Positions 17,804 to 26,569 of a stretch of 64,000 nucleotides of DNA are shown here, piece by piece. Both the position numbers and the translations under genes were made by a program. The stretch comes from Devosia nanyangense (GTDB taxonomy: Bacteria > Pseudomonadota > Alphaproteobacteria > Rhizobiales > Devosiaceae). Location of the stretch: the NCBI GenBank assembly GCA_016213505.1, contig JACRAF010000038.1:24943-88942 (forward strand), in the 5' to 3' direction. How positions within the stretch are numbered: position 1 is the first letter of the stretch; each line of letters starts with the position of its first letter. The notes beneath the pieces were generated by a model. That model saw nothing but the letters and a program-made list of their open reading frames with translations. It was not told the origin of the DNA and searched no databases.

Positions 17804-18286
17804 CTAAGCCGCCGGAGCAACCTGCTTGGCGATGGTGTTGAGCACGCCGTGGACGAGGCCCGGGGCATCGTCCTCGTAGAACGCCTTGGCGATATCGACA
17901 TATTCGGAAATGACGACGCCGGCGGGGATGTCGCGGCGGCGCAGCAGCTCGAAAGCCGCGGCACGGAGGATGGCGCGCAGCGTCGCGTCGATACGGCCCA
18001 CCGGCCAGTCGCGGCTCAGTGCGTTGTCGATGGTCGGGTCGATGTCGAGCTGGCTCTTGATCACACCCTGGACGATCTGGCGGAAGAAGTCGGCGTCGGC
18101 CGGCAGGTACTGCTCGCCCTCGACCTCGCGGCCGAGCATGTGCGACGAGAACTGGCTGAGCGTGTCCTCGAGCGACTGGCGGCCCACATCCATCTGGTAC
18201 AGCGCCTGGACGGCAGCCAGCCGCGCGGCGCCACGCTGGTTGGCGAGGCGCGGCGACGGGTCGCTCTCGGGCTTTGGATCGGGCAT
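17804..18286 (-). CDS. nusB: transcription antitermination protein NusB
   Basis: A 160-residue all-helical NusB, part of the rRNA antitermination complex with NusE. Motifs: RGAARLAAVQALYQMDVG at the N-terminus, the IDPTIDNALSRDWPVGRID stretch, LRAILRAAAFELL and VVISEYVDIAKAF. The start at 18286 fits the family; the longer ORF reads back into the ribD-like gene, whose stop is at 18291. The usual ribH partner is missing upstream. Confidence 0.95.
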   Translation of the reverse strand: MPDPKPESDPSPRLANQRGAARLAAVQALYQMDVGRQSLEDTLSQFSSHMLGREVEGEQYLPADADFFRQIVQGVIKSQLDIDPTIDNALSRDWPVGRIDATLRAILRAAAFELLRRRDIPAGVVISEYVDIAKAFYEDDAPGLVHGVLNTIAKQVAPAA

Positions 18287-18290
18287 GGGT

Positions 18291-19385
18291 TCAGAGGCGC
18301 TCAAAGGTGCGCACGTTATCTTCGCCCAGCACGCGCCGGTCAACCTCGGAAAAACGGGCTGCGGCAATGCGGTCGTCGAAGCGGCCGAGCAGCGCAGCAG
18401 GGATGCCGCTGCGCCCGATCTCGCGGGCGGCGTCGATCACATGGAGCCGGTCGACAAGTTCGCCGGCGATGAACGACTCCGCCAACCGTGCCCCGGACTC
18501 GACGAAAAGCCGGTTGATGCCCCGCTCGCCGAGCAGCGCGAGGACATGGCGCAGCTCCGGATGACCGCGGCGGCCCTCGATGGCGACGACCTCGACGCCG
18601 CGCCACAAAGCCAGTGGCCGGTCCGGCGTGGTGACCACCAGGATCGGGATGCCGGAGACGGCGGCGAACAGCTCGATACGCTGGTCAAGGTCGCGCGTGC
18701 CGGCCAGGATAACCCTCAGGCCGGCGCGGCCCTCGAGGCCGCTCAGACGCACACGCAGGTCATTGTCCTCGATCTCGGCGCGGGCGGCGCCCGACATCAC
18801 CGCATCGGCGGCGGCGCGCTCGCGCGCGACGAAGCGCTGCGCCTCGGCGCCGAAGGGCAGCGGTTCCCCGGGCCTGCCGTATCCCGCCATGCCGTCGCGG
18901 CTCAGTGCGATCTTGAGCGAAACGAAGGGCCGACCCTTGGTGACGCGGGTGGCGTAGCCTTCGTTGAGGAGACGCGACGGCTCGTGCGTCACATGCACCG
19001 TCTCGATGCCGGCGTCGGCCAGCGCGCGCAGCCCCTCCCCGGCATGGACACGATCCGGGTCGAGCGCGCCGACAACCACGCGCGCGATGCCGGCAGCGAT
19101 GATCGGATCGGTGGCGGGCGGGAAGGCCGTGTAGTGGGCCGCGGGTTCAAGGGTGAGGTAGAGCGTCCGGCCCTCGGTCAGGCCCTTGGTGTCGGCGAGC
19201 GCCAGCAGCTCGGCCTGTTCGGCCCCGCGCGGAGGCGTCACGGCACGGCCGAGCACGAGTTGGCGCGACGGATCGACCACGATGGCGCCGACTGTCGGGC
19301 CCGTCCCGGTCGAGCCCAGCCCGGAGGTTGCGAGCCGCGCCGCGACGTCGAGCCAACGGCGGTGGGTGGATTCGGCGTCCGTCAA
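18291..19385 (-). CDS. RibD-like protein with inactive deaminase domain
   Basis: A 364-residue protein with the two-domain RibD layout: an N-terminal CDA-like deaminase region (1-145) and a C-terminal RibD_C reductase region (about 150-364; [16 protein letters not shown], then [21 protein letters not shown]). In RibD the deaminase zinc is held by HAE and PC-x8-PC motifs. Here these read EQAE (Gln57 for His), LEPAAH (Ala82 for Cys) and PPATD (Ala91 for Cys), so all three zinc ligands are gone although Glu59 remains. It may supply only the reductase step, or have another role. It overlaps nrdR by 4 bases and lies 4 bases before nusB. Confidence 0.82.
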   Translation of the reverse strand: MTDAESTHRRWLDVAARLATSGLGSTGTGPTVGAIVVDPSRQLVLGRAVTPPRGAEQAELLALADTKGLTEGRTLYLTLEPAAHYTAFPPATDPIIAAGIARVVVGALDPDRVHAGEGLRALADAGIETVHVTHEPSRLLNEGYATRVTKGRPFVSLKIALSRDGMAGYGRPGEPLPFGAEAQRFVARERAAADAVMSGAARAEIEDNDLRVRLSGLEGRAGLRVILAGTRDLDQRIELFAAVSGIPILVVTTPDRPLALWRGVEVVAIEGRRGHPELRHVLALLGERGINRLFVESGARLAESFIAGELVDRLHVIDAAREIGRSGIPAALLGRFDDRIAAARFSEVDRRVLGEDNVRTFERL

Positions 19386-19858
19386 TCGTCGTCCTCGCCG
19401 AGCGTCGGGGTTTCACCGAGTTCGGACAGGAAGGAGCGGAAATCGTCGGCGGCGCCAAAGTTCTTGTAGACCGAGGCGAAGCGGACGAAGGCGACGTCGT
19501 CGAGGTTCTTCAATCCCTCCATGACGAACTCGCCGATCTGGTCGGAGGTGACTTCCACCTCACCCAGGCTCTCGAGCTGGCGGACGACGCCCGAGATCAT
19601 GCGTTCGACGCGCTCGGGATCGACGGCGCGCTTCCTGTGCGCGGTGTTGACCGAGCGCGCCAGCTTGTCGCGGTCGAACGGCACCTTGCGGCCCGACTTC
19701 TTGATCACCGTCAGCTCGCGCAACTGCACCCGTTCGAAGGTGGTGAAGCGGCCGCCGCAGACGTTGCAGATGCGGCGGCGGCGGATGGCGCTCGAGTCCT
19801 CGGTTGGACGGCTGTCCTTCACTTGCGTGTCGTCGTTGCCGCAATAGGGACAGCGCAT
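19382..19858 (-). CDS. nrdR: transcriptional repressor NrdR
   Basis: A 158-residue zinc-ribbon/ATP-cone regulator that represses ribonucleotide reductase genes according to ATP/dATP level. The zinc ribbon has Cys3, Cys6, Cys31 and Cys34; the ATP-cone follows ([16 protein letters not shown], about residues 50-140). The C-terminus is acidic. Standard length. It is the first gene of the short nrdR-ribD-nusB operon and sits downstream of glyA with a palindromic repeat between. Confidence 0.97.
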   Translation of the reverse strand: MRCPYCGNDDTQVKDSRPTEDSSAIRRRRICNVCGGRFTTFERVQLRELTVIKKSGRKVPFDRDKLARSVNTAHRKRAVDPERVERMISGVVRQLESLGEVEVTSDQIGEFVMEGLKNLDDVAFVRFASVYKNFGAADDFRSFLSELGETPTLGEDDD

Positions 19859-19891
19859 CAGAGGGGCCTTTCGGGCGCAGCAAACGGGGCA

Positions 19892-20027
19892 AAGGCCCCC
19901 TCACCCGCCGCTGCGCGGCAACCTCTCCCCCAAAGGGAGAGGTGCGTTGTGGCGAGATCGCGCCTGAGCATCACCTCTCCCTTGGGGGAGAGGTCGGAGG
20001 GCGAAGCCCTCCGGGTGAGGGGGCCTT
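19892..20027. repeat. MITE-like palindromic element, copy 1
   Basis: A 136-bp element bounded by perfect 16-bp inverted repeats (AAGGCCCCCTCACCCG and its complement). Inside are nested arms ACCTCTCCC.../GGGAGAGGT and a GGAGGGCGAAGCCCTCC hairpin. It fills the gap between glyA and nrdR. Two related copies are at 31674-31804 and 62620-62745. It carries no ORF of its own; such elements are common in this order. Confidence 0.85.
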
Positions 20028-20045
20028 GCAGCGCGCTCGGCACCA

Positions 20046-21350
20046 TCATTCGGCGTAGATCGGGAAGCGCGCGGTGAGCGCCCGGACCTTGTCGCGCACG
20101 GCGGCTTCGACGGCGGCGTTGCCCTCGTCGGAATTGGCTTCGCGCAACCCGTCCAGCACCTCGACAATGTACTCGCCGATCATCCGGAATTCCGCCTCGC
20201 CGAAACCGCGCGTCGTCCCCGCCGGGGTGCCGAGGCGGACGCCCGAGGTGACGAAGGGCTTTTCGGGATCGAACGGAATGCCGTTCTTGTTGCAGGTGAT
20301 GTTGGCGCGGCCGAGCCCCTGCTCCGCCCGCTTGCCCGTGGCGTTCTTCTTGCGCAGATCGACGAGCATCAGGTGGTTGTCGGTGCCGCCGGAAACGACG
20401 TCGAGGCCGTGCTCTATCAGCGTCGCGGCCAGCGCCTTGGCATTGGCGACGACCTGCCGAGCATAGGACTTGAACTCGGGCTGCAGCGCTTCCTTGAAGG
20501 CCACGGCTTTTGCCGCGATGACGTGCATCAGCGGTCCGCCCTGGAGGCCCGGGAACACCGCCGAATTGATCTTCTTGGCGATATCCTCGTCGTTGCTGAG
20601 GATCATGCCGCCGCGCGGTCCGCGCAGCGACTTGTGGGTCGTGGTGGTGGTGACGTGCGCGTGCGGCACCGGCGAGGGATGCACGCCGCCGGCCACGAGC
20701 CCGGCGATGTGGGCCATGTCGACCATCAGGTAGGCGCCGACTTCGTCAGCGATGTCGCGGAACCGCTTCCAGTCCCAGACCCGCGAATAGGCGGTGCCGC
20801 CGGCGAGAATGAGTTTCGGCCGGTGCTCCCTGGCCAGCCGGGCAACTTCGTCCATGTCGAGCAGATGGTCGTCACGGCGTACGCCGTAGGACACGACGTG
20901 GAACCACTTGCCGCTCATGTTGACCGGCGAGCCGTGCGTCAGGTGGCCGCCAGAATTGAGGTCGAGGCCCATGAAGGTGTCGCCAGGCTGCAGCAGCGCC
21001 AGGAACACCGCCTGGTTCATCTGGCTGCCGGAGTTGGGCTGGACGTTGGCAAAGTTGGCGCCGAAAAGCTTCTTGGCGCGCTCAATGGCTAGGGTTTCGG
21101 CCACGTCGACGAACTGGCAGCCGCCATAGTAGCGCTTGCCCGGATAACCCTCGGCGTATTTGTTGGTCATGATCGAACCCTGCGCCTCCAGCACGGCGCG
21201 CGAGACGATGTTCTCGGACGCAATCAGCTCGATTTCGTGTTGCTGGCGGCCAAGCTCGTTGGCGATGGCCTCGGCGATCTCCGGATCGGTGTCGGTGAGG
21301 GTGGCCGAAAAGAACTTCGGGAAGAGCGGAAGTGACGCGGCGGCGCTCAT
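20046..21350 (-). CDS. glyA: serine hydroxymethyltransferase GlyA
   Basis: A 434-residue PLP enzyme interconverting serine and glycine while charging tetrahydrofolate. The PLP lysine lies in [15 protein letters not shown]; other marks are [29 protein letters not shown] and [14 protein letters not shown]. The chosen start ([14 protein letters not shown]) drops 22 unrelated residues of the longest ORF and matches family length. The upstream 376 bp contain no gene. No glycine-riboswitch core was seen. Confidence 0.97.
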   Translation of the reverse strand: MSAAASLPLFPKFFSATLTDTDPEIAEAIANELGRQQHEIELIASENIVSRAVLEAQGSIMTNKYAEGYPGKRYYGGCQFVDVAETLAIERAKKLFGANFANVQPNSGSQMNQAVFLALLQPGDTFMGLDLNSGGHLTHGSPVNMSGKWFHVVSYGVRRDDHLLDMDEVARLAREHRPKLILAGGTAYSRVWDWKRFRDIADEVGAYLMVDMAHIAGLVAGGVHPSPVPHAHVTTTTTHKSLRGPRGGMILSNDEDIAKKINSAVFPGLQGGPLMHVIAAKAVAFKEALQPEFKSYARQVVANAKALAATLIEHGLDVVSGGTDNHLMLVDLRKKNATGKRAEQGLGRANITCNKNGIPFDPEKPFVTSGVRLGTPAGTTRGFGEAEFRMIGEYIVEVLDGLREANSDEGNAAVEAAVRDKVRALTARFPIYAE

Positions 21351-21726
21351 TGGCGTTCCCCGTAGTGAGAGGGCGGACAGGTCCGGCGAGGACCGCGCTC
21401 TATCATGGCGCGGCACGCGATTCCAAGGCCGGTTTGGGTTGGATCAGGGTGTTCGATAGGCATGCGGGCTCCCGTTGGTTGAAGGGGTGCCCAGGCGAGC
21501 GGCGGCGTTAGGTTCGCGTTCCCCGATGGTTGCCCATCTTGCCTCGCCAGTCGCGCGAACTTCTCCATTATGCCGCACTCAGCCACAGGACGGAAGGGGT
21601 GCCATAGAGGAACGAACGACGGCTGACAGAGTTAGGCAGGGATCAGGTTGACGCAATGCCCCCTCCCGGCGGCGCGCCGGGCTCGGATTGGTCCTCTAAA
21701 CCGCAACAAAACCAAGGAGATCGGCT
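21351..21726. other. gene-free region upstream of glyA and the BA14K gene
   Basis: Divergent control region of about 376 bp. I see no convincing ORF, tRNA or riboswitch. It must hold the glyA promoter (minus) and that of the BA14K-like gene (plus), which has AAGGAGAT just before its ATG. A GC-rich inverted repeat (CCCGGCGGCGCGCCGGG, near 21665) lies inside. Confidence 0.5.
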
Positions 21727-21963
21727 ATGTTTATCAGCCCCTTCCTCGCCGCAGTCATCATCGGCAGCTTCTGGACCGGCGTCGGAACCACCGCCGTCCT
21801 CAGCAACAGCGATATGTTCGACCCGGTCCGCAGCGATGTGGTGATCACGGCAACGACGAGCGACGACCATACGGCCGCCTGCCACGCCCGCTTCCGCTCC
21901 TATGTCGAAGACACCGACATGTATCTGGGCTTCGACGGCTCCTGGCACGTCTGCACGCTTTGA
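21727..21963 (+). CDS. BA14K-like small exported protein
   Basis: A 78-residue protein with a hydrophobic N-terminus (about residues 3-25, signal peptide or anchor). Its C-terminal motif ACHARFRSYVEDTDMYLGFD, ending DGSWHVCTL, closely matches the BA14K domain (C-x-R-YRSYDP...Y-x-GYDG..H-x-C) known from Brucella immunoreactive 14-kDa lectin-like proteins. The two conserved cysteines (in ACHAR and HVCTL) likely form a disulfide. AAGGAGAT lies directly upstream of the ATG. It is shorter than typical BA14K proteins (about 100-150 aa). Confidence 0.75.
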   Translation: MFISPFLAAVIIGSFWTGVGTTAVLSNSDMFDPVRSDVVITATTSDDHTAACHARFRSYVEDTDMYLGFDGSWHVCTL

Positions 21964-21975
21964 GCAGCCGCGACG

Positions 21976-21997
21976 GCGTCCCGCTTCGGCGGGACGC
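21976..21997. terminator. hairpin between convergent genes
   Basis: Perfect 9-bp stem GCGTCCCGC/GCGGGACGC closed by a stable TTCG loop, immediately between the stops of the BA14K-like gene and the SixA-like gene. No clear T-run follows on either strand, so it is a probable bidirectional end rather than a classic intrinsic terminator. Confidence 0.5.
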
Positions 21998-21999
21998 GC

Positions 22000-22518
22000 C
22001 TATTCCTGATCGCGGGGCGGCTGCAGGAACGCGTCGAATCGACCTGAACCCGCAGTGATCGCGCTCCAATCCTCCAGATCGAACATGAGCACGGCAACGG
22101 ACGCGGTCGGGAATTTGCGGGCGACGCGGGCGATGAGGTCTGGATCGCCCGAACCGGCCAGTACCAGCGCCGTTTCCTGAATGGCCGGATTGTGCCCTAC
22201 GAGCATCAGGCGGCGGGCGGAGCCACCCTCGCCTGCGACAATCGCCAGATAGTCGCTGTCCATGACGCCATAAAGCGCATCGATGCGCCGTGTGTCAGGC
22301 GCCGGCGACCATTCGGCATTGGCGATATCCAGCGTCTGTTGGGCTCGCTTCGCCCCCGAGCAGAGGACCAGATCCGGCACCAGCGCCAGCCCTGCGAGGG
22401 AACGGGCCATCGCGGCGGCGGCACGGCGGCCGCGTGCGGCAAGCGGCCGCTCCTTGTCGGTCAACCGAGGGTCATCCCATGACGATTTGGCGTGGCGGAA
22501 CAGCAGCAGTTCACGCAT
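22000..22518 (-). CDS. SixA-type histidine phosphatase
   Basis: A 172-residue phosphoglycerate-mutase-like protein with the RHG-type start LLLFRHAKSSWDDP (catalytic His8 in RHAK, as in SixA), the conserved LVPDLVLCSGAKRAQQT segment and the second catalytic histidine in RLMLVGHNPAI. SixA removes phosphate from HPt histidines in phosphorelays; for this alphaproteobacterial group the substrate is not known. It is upstream-adjacent to DUF6898 and ldtP genes on the same strand. Confidence 0.85.
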   Translation of the reverse strand: MRELLLFRHAKSSWDDPRLTDKERPLAARGRRAAAAMARSLAGLALVPDLVLCSGAKRAQQTLDIANAEWSPAPDTRRIDALYGVMDSDYLAIVAGEGGSARRLMLVGHNPAIQETALVLAGSGDPDLIARVARKFPTASVAVLMFDLEDWSAITAGSGRFDAFLQPPRDQE

Positions 22519-22536
22519 GGGGCGCCTCCCCGGCTC

Positions 22537-22749
22537 TCACGGATCCGATTGCTCCAGCCGCCGCTTGAGCTTGGCCAACGCAACATTCTGCATCTGGATT
22601 TGAGTCGCCGTGACCGGGGCGATGACGATCACCTCGGTAGCGGTTGCAGCATCGATCGCCGCGACCCGCATCTGGCCGCCGATCTGCTTGAACTCGAAAT
22701 AGACCTCGTTGCCGCCCGACGCGCCCTTGCGGTCCGCGTCGGCGGCCAT
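22537..22749 (-). CDS. small conserved protein (DUF6898-like)
   Basis: A 70-residue soluble protein: GNEVYFEFKQIGGQMRVAAI, then DAATATEVIVIAPVTATQIQ and a C-terminal helix ALAKLKRRLE. This is a small conserved alphaproteobacterial family I associate with DUF6898; the role is not known. Its ATG overlaps the last base of the ldtP stop, so the two genes are translationally coupled and may be functionally linked to cell-wall remodelling. Confidence 0.72.
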   Translation of the reverse strand: MAADADRKGASGGNEVYFEFKQIGGQMRVAAIDAATATEVIVIAPVTATQIQMQNVALAKLKRRLEQSDP

Positions 22750-24014
22750 CAGGCGTCTTCGAAGGTCACCTTACCCTGGGCGTCGAACTCGTAGACATCG
22801 TCACGGAAGCTGACGGTGCCCTGCCGGTTCGCCCAGGCGGTGACATAAGTGGTGTGGATCGGCGTCGCCTGCGCCAGCGAGACGTCGAGCCGCTCGTTGG
22901 AGTTGAACACGGCCTCGACTGCGCCCGGGTCCCAACCGCCATTGGGGGTCAGCAGCCAGCCGACAAGCTCGCCCACGCCCTCGACGCGCACGCAGCCGGA
23001 AGAATGGAAGCGCGCGTTCTCTGCGAACAGCGATTTCGACGGCGTATCGTGCAGATAGACGTCGTACTTGTTGGGGAAGTTGATCTTGCAGTGGCCCATC
23101 GAGTTCTCGGCGCCGGGCTCCTGACGGAACGCGTAGTTCACGGCCTCGCCGGTGCTCCAGTCGATGTCGGTCGGCAGGAGTTCGTTGCCCTTGCCGTCGT
23201 AGATGTGGATCTTGAACTTGGTCAGGTATTCCGGATCTTCGTTCATGTACTTGATCAGGTCTTTTTCGATCAAGCTCTTGGGCACGTGCCAGTACGGGTT
23301 GAAGTTGATCTGCTGGATCTTCGAGTCGAGGATCGGGGTCTGACGGTCGATGCGGCCGACAACCGCCGTGTGGCGCTGCGCGACGATGCCGCCCTCGACC
23401 GCTTCGATGGAGGCGGCCGGGATGTTGACCACAACATAGCGGTCGCTCAGGGCACCAGCGAGGTTCTGGACGCGCAGGGCGTTGAGCTGCAACTGGGCCA
23501 GACGCTGCTCGGCCGGTACCGCCAGCGCGTAGAATGTCGGCTCATCGACCTTGCCGTTGGGGACGATGCCATGGCGGGCCTGGAACTTGCGGACGGCGAG
23601 ATCCATGGCGTCGTCGAAATTGCCGTTGACGCGATCGGCCGGCGGCAAGTCACCGACCAGCATGAGGTGGCGCTTGAGGGTCGAGACCGCCTTGCCGTCC
23701 TTGCCGATGGCCAGGTTGAAGGTCTGGCGCGTCGGCGCCTCCCAGCCGCCCTGGGCGACCACCTGCTGGTAGTACTGGACAGCGAGTTGGATGTTGTAGG
23801 CGGTGTCGAACGACAGGATCGGCTCGGGCGTGTCGATGATCGCCAGCGCCTTGGTCATGTTCTCGTCGGGGTTGACGTCCTTCTTGCGGGCGTTGCGCGC
23901 CAGGATGTCCCAGATCGAGTCGGAACTCTCGTCGGCGAAAACACGGGAGGACAGCAGCGCCGCGGCGCCAAAGGCGGCCGCCGAGGTTATGAGCTTACGC
24001 CGGTTCAAATGCAT
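22749..24014 (-). CDS. ldtP: L,D-transpeptidase (YcbB/LdtP type)
   Basis: A 421-residue exported enzyme making or remodelling 3-3 or protein-peptidoglycan cross-links. The N-terminus MHLNRRKLITSAAAFGAAAL is a Tat/Sec signal. A YcbB-like scaffold follows, then a peptidoglycan-binding domain (about 104-166) and the YkuD catalytic domain (191-350) with the active site HSSGCVRVE (His337, Cys341). The start at 24014 is chosen for the signal peptide; the longer ORF adds 23 residues. In Liberibacter and other Hyphomicrobiales the neighbouring MarR regulator LdtR controls this gene. The symbol follows that usage. Confidence 0.9.
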   Translation of the reverse strand: MHLNRRKLITSAAAFGAAALLSSRVFADESSDSIWDILARNARKKDVNPDENMTKALAIIDTPEPILSFDTAYNIQLAVQYYQQVVAQGGWEAPTRQTFNLAIGKDGKAVSTLKRHLMLVGDLPPADRVNGNFDDAMDLAVRKFQARHGIVPNGKVDEPTFYALAVPAEQRLAQLQLNALRVQNLAGALSDRYVVVNIPAASIEAVEGGIVAQRHTAVVGRIDRQTPILDSKIQQINFNPYWHVPKSLIEKDLIKYMNEDPEYLTKFKIHIYDGKGNELLPTDIDWSTGEAVNYAFRQEPGAENSMGHCKINFPNKYDVYLHDTPSKSLFAENARFHSSGCVRVEGVGELVGWLLTPNGGWDPGAVEAVFNSNERLDVSLAQATPIHTTYVTAWANRQGTVSFRDDVYEFDAQGKVTFEDA

Positions 24015-24204
24015 CCAATCACCAGTCAAATCAGTCGGGCTGCCCGTATGTTCCAGATACCATTCGCGTCCGCTGCGCCACAACGCCGGTCAACGACCTG
24101 TGAAGCGGCCGGCACCGGGTGCAATGCTCGAAAATGGGAACGCGGGCGGCGCCGGGAGAAGCACCACTCGACACCAGCTTCTAGTTGAATTTGCGGCGCA
24201 AATA

Positions 24205-24234
24205 AGAAACGCCGGCGCTGGAGCCGGCGTTTCT
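24205..24234 (-). terminator. intrinsic terminator after ldtR
   Basis: Perfect 12-bp stem AGAAACGCCGGC/GCCGGCGTTTCT with a 6-base loop, 102 bases past the ldtR stop; on the minus strand it is followed by TTATTTG. It should separate ldtR from ldtP transcription. Confidence 0.7.
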
Positions 24235-24335
24235 CAAGCCCTGTGGCGCGAGCGCCACATCTTTGGAGGTCGGGCGAGCTCTTTCCTGGTCGCGCGCTGA
24301 ACGCAAAACCGGCGTCCACCTTTGCGCGCGCGCTC

Positions 24336-24845
24336 CTAAAGCTTGTACAGAATCTGATCGACCCAGAAGCGTTCGAGCCGGCCGAGAGCCTTGTTGAGGC
24401 CCTCGAAGGTTTCGCCCGAGAGTCCGCCGACCTTGTCGATGGACTTGAGGTGGCGATCATAGAGTTCGTCGATCACCTCGGCGACCTCTTCCCCTTTGGG
24501 GGTCAGGCGGATGCGGACCGAACGGCGGTCGGCGCGCGAGCGCTCCTGGAAGATATAGCCGGTCTCGACCAGCTTCTTGAGATTGTACGAGACGTTCGAG
24601 CCGAGGTAGTAGCCGCGCGAGCGGAGTTCACCGGCGGTCATCTCGGCGCCGCCGATGTTGAACATCAGCAGAGCCTGAACGGGGTTGATGTCGTCCCACC
24701 CCATCCGGTCGAACTCATCCTTGATGAGATCGAGCAGACGGCGGTGGAGCCGCTCGACGCGGCTGACGGCTTCGAGATATTGCGGCTTCAGGGCGACCAC
24801 GCTGCCCGGCGCCTCTGCCTCTACGGCATTGGATTTGGTTGCCAT
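24336..24845 (-). CDS. ldtR: MarR family regulator LdtR
   Basis: A 169-residue MarR winged-helix regulator. The HTH region reads NPVQALLMFNIGGAEMTAGE followed by GYYLGSNVSYNLKKLVETGYI, and the wing is ERSRADRRSVRIRLTPKGEE. This specific sequence style and the position next to an L,D-transpeptidase match LdtR, described in Liberibacter asiaticus as an activator of ldtP and of osmotic tolerance. A palindromic site lies upstream (24922-24943), consistent with autoregulation. Confidence 0.9.
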   Translation of the reverse strand: MATKSNAVEAEAPGSVVALKPQYLEAVSRVERLHRRLLDLIKDEFDRMGWDDINPVQALLMFNIGGAEMTAGELRSRGYYLGSNVSYNLKKLVETGYIFQERSRADRRSVRIRLTPKGEEVAEVIDELYDRHLKSIDKVGGLSGETFEGLNKALGRLERFWVDQILYKL

Positions 24846-24921
24846 TCTTGCCTCACTGTTCCTGTCGTCCGAGCGATTTTTCGCCTCTCATTTGCTCAAA
24901 CTAAGCCCGTGCAAATAAGAT

Positions 24922-24943
24922 CGGCTTAAGCCGGACACTTAAG
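24922..24943. promoter_or_regulatory. paired CTTAAG palindrome upstream of ldtR
   Basis: A perfect 12-bp palindrome CGGCTTAAGCCG (24922-24933) with a second CTTAAG 13 bases further on (24938-24943), about 77 bases before the ldtR ATG in an AT-richer promoter gap. MarR proteins bind palindromes of this size, so it is a candidate LdtR operator; no equivalent was found before ldtP by eye. Confidence 0.4.
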
Positions 24944-25016
24944 ACTATCTTACTGAAAAAGTTCGGGATTTTGGCTTTACGAGGCGTGAACGCGGTAGTG
25001 AAAATGGTAAGCTTAA

Positions 25017-25406
25017 TCAGTCGTGCGCGCGTTCGCGGCTGAAGCGGAGGCTGAGCACGAAGATCAAGAGGATCGAGACCAGCAACACCAGGCGGACGGC
25101 AAAGCCGAGGGCGCTCATCTGCACATCACGGTTGCCCAGCAGATACATACCGAGTTCGAGCCCGGTGGCGCCGACCAGCAGCACCGCGCCCCAACTGGCC
25201 CGAATCCAGAGGCCGACTGCCGCGAAGAGCCGGGAGAGCGCGAACACCGAAAGATAGATGAAGCCGGTGGCGCCGAGCAACTCGATCGGGCTCTGCGCAC
25301 CGGTCGAAACGCCGAGCAAGCGGGAGGCGTCGTTGAGCCCGAGCAGCAGGGCGATGATGGCGACAATGCGCACATAGCGCCCGGCGATGGGGGATTTGAA
25401 ATCCAT
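25017..25406 (-). CDS. four-helix membrane protein (DUF6163-like)
   Basis: A 129-residue inner-membrane protein with four hydrophobic segments (about 12-30, 42-62, 68-88 and 98-120) and a charged C-terminus (SLRFSRERAHD). Position between ldtR and hemB and the overall pattern fit the conserved Hyphomicrobiales family I know as DUF6163. No catalytic residue is evident and the role is unknown. It is divergent from hemB across a 79-bp gap. Confidence 0.7.
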   Translation of the reverse strand: MDFKSPIAGRYVRIVAIIALLLGLNDASRLLGVSTGAQSPIELLGATGFIYLSVFALSRLFAAVGLWIRASWGAVLLVGATGLELGMYLLGNRDVQMSALGFAVRLVLLVSILLIFVLSLRFSRERAHD

Positions 25407-25485
25407 GGCGGAGGATTAGCCGCTCGGGTCGGGTGCGACAAGCGCGGTCTGTTCGGCGGAGTTTCGCACTGCTAAACACGCCCGC

Positions 25486-26496
25486 ATGACCGATTGGCCC
25501 AAATACGACATGGATTTCCTCGACGGGCGCCGGCAGCGGCGGCTGCGGCGAACCGCCTGGATGCGCGACCTGGTGCGCGAGACGGCGTTGACGCCGGCGG
25601 ACTTCATCTGGCCGCTGTTCGTGATCGAGGGGAGCAACGAGCGCACCGCGATCAAGTCGATGCCAGGAGTCGAACGGCTGAGCGTCGACCTGGCGGTGAA
25701 GGCCGCCAGGGAAGCCGCGGCGGCGGGCATCCCTGCCCTGGCGCTGTTCCCAAATACGCCTGACCATCTGCGCAACGAGAACGGCAGCGAAGGCTACAAT
25801 CCGAACAATCTGATGTGCCGGGCGCTCAGCGCCATCAAGGACGCCGTGCCCGAGATCGGGCTCATCGCCGACGTGGCGCTCGACGAATACTCGTCGGACG
25901 GGCAGGACGGGCTGGTGCGCGACGGCGAGATCCTCAACGACGAGACGGTGGCCGCGATGGTCCGCTCGGCGCTGGTGCAGGCCGCGGCGGGCGCCGACAT
26001 TATCGCGCCGTCCGACATGATGGACGGCCGCGTCGCGGCGATCCGGCAGGAGCTCGATGCGGCGGGGTACGAACAAGTCGCGATCATGGCCTACGCGGCG
26101 AAGTTCGCTTCGGCTTTCTATGGCCCGTTCCGCGAGGCAGTGGGGTCAGGCAAGCGCCTGCTGGGCGACAAGAAGACCTATCAGCTCGACTACGCCAACA
26201 CCGACGAAGCGATGCGCGAAGTGGCGCAGGACATCGACGAGGGCGCCGACATGGTGATGGTCAAGCCCGGCATGCCCTATCTCGATATCGTGCGGCGGGT
26301 GCGCGACAGTTTCAACATGCCGGTGTTCGCCTACCAGGTGTCGGGCGAATACACGATGATCCGGCTGGCCGGCGACGCCGGGGCGATCGACGGCAAGGCG
26401 GCGATGCTGGAGAGCCTCTGGGGCTTCAAGCGGGCCGGGGCCAAGGGGGTACTGACGTACTTTGCGCTGGAGGCGGCGCGAGCACTGGGGGGCTGA
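25486..26496 (+). CDS. hemB: porphobilinogen synthase HemB
   Basis: A 336-residue delta-aminolevulinate dehydratase, condensing two ALA into porphobilinogen in heme synthesis. Both Schiff-base lysines are visible: Lys206 (IMAYAAKFASAFYGPFRE) and Lys260 (DMVMVKPGMPYLD). The metal-site loop is DVALDEYSSDGQDG (residues 129-142) with no cysteines, so this is the zinc-independent, Mg/K-type enzyme common in alphaproteobacteria. The C-terminal part GEYTMIRLAGDAGAIDG is typical. Confidence 0.97.
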   Translation: MTDWPKYDMDFLDGRRQRRLRRTAWMRDLVRETALTPADFIWPLFVIEGSNERTAIKSMPGVERLSVDLAVKAAREAAAAGIPALALFPNTPDHLRNENGSEGYNPNNLMCRALSAIKDAVPEIGLIADVALDEYSSDGQDGLVRDGEILNDETVAAMVRSALVQAAAGADIIAPSDMMDGRVAAIRQELDAAGYEQVAIMAYAAKFASAFYGPFREAVGSGKRLLGDKKTYQLDYANTDEAMREVAQDIDEGADMVMVKPGMPYLDIVRRVRDSFNMPVFAYQVSGEYTMIRLAGDAGAIDGKAAMLESLWGFKRAGAKGVLTYFALEAARALGG

Positions 26497-26569
26497 AGGT
26501 CCTCGAACTTCAGGCGCATTGCCCTCGGACTCGGCCCGGCATAAGCTTCGTGTCTGAGCCAGAGCCTCG

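Noticed and set aside
17886..19469. 527-residue plus-strand ORF over nusB, ribD-like and nrdR genes
   Set aside because: Antisense to three clear genes; composition typical of shadows.
21351..21726. Glycine riboswitch or small RNA upstream of glyA
   Set aside because: I looked for the conserved core and paired stems of the glycine riboswitch and saw none.
24846..25016. CtrA-type TTAA-N7-TTAA site in the ldtR promoter gap
   Set aside because: TTAA motifs occur, but spacing between them is 9 bases, not 7, so the CtrA consensus is not met.
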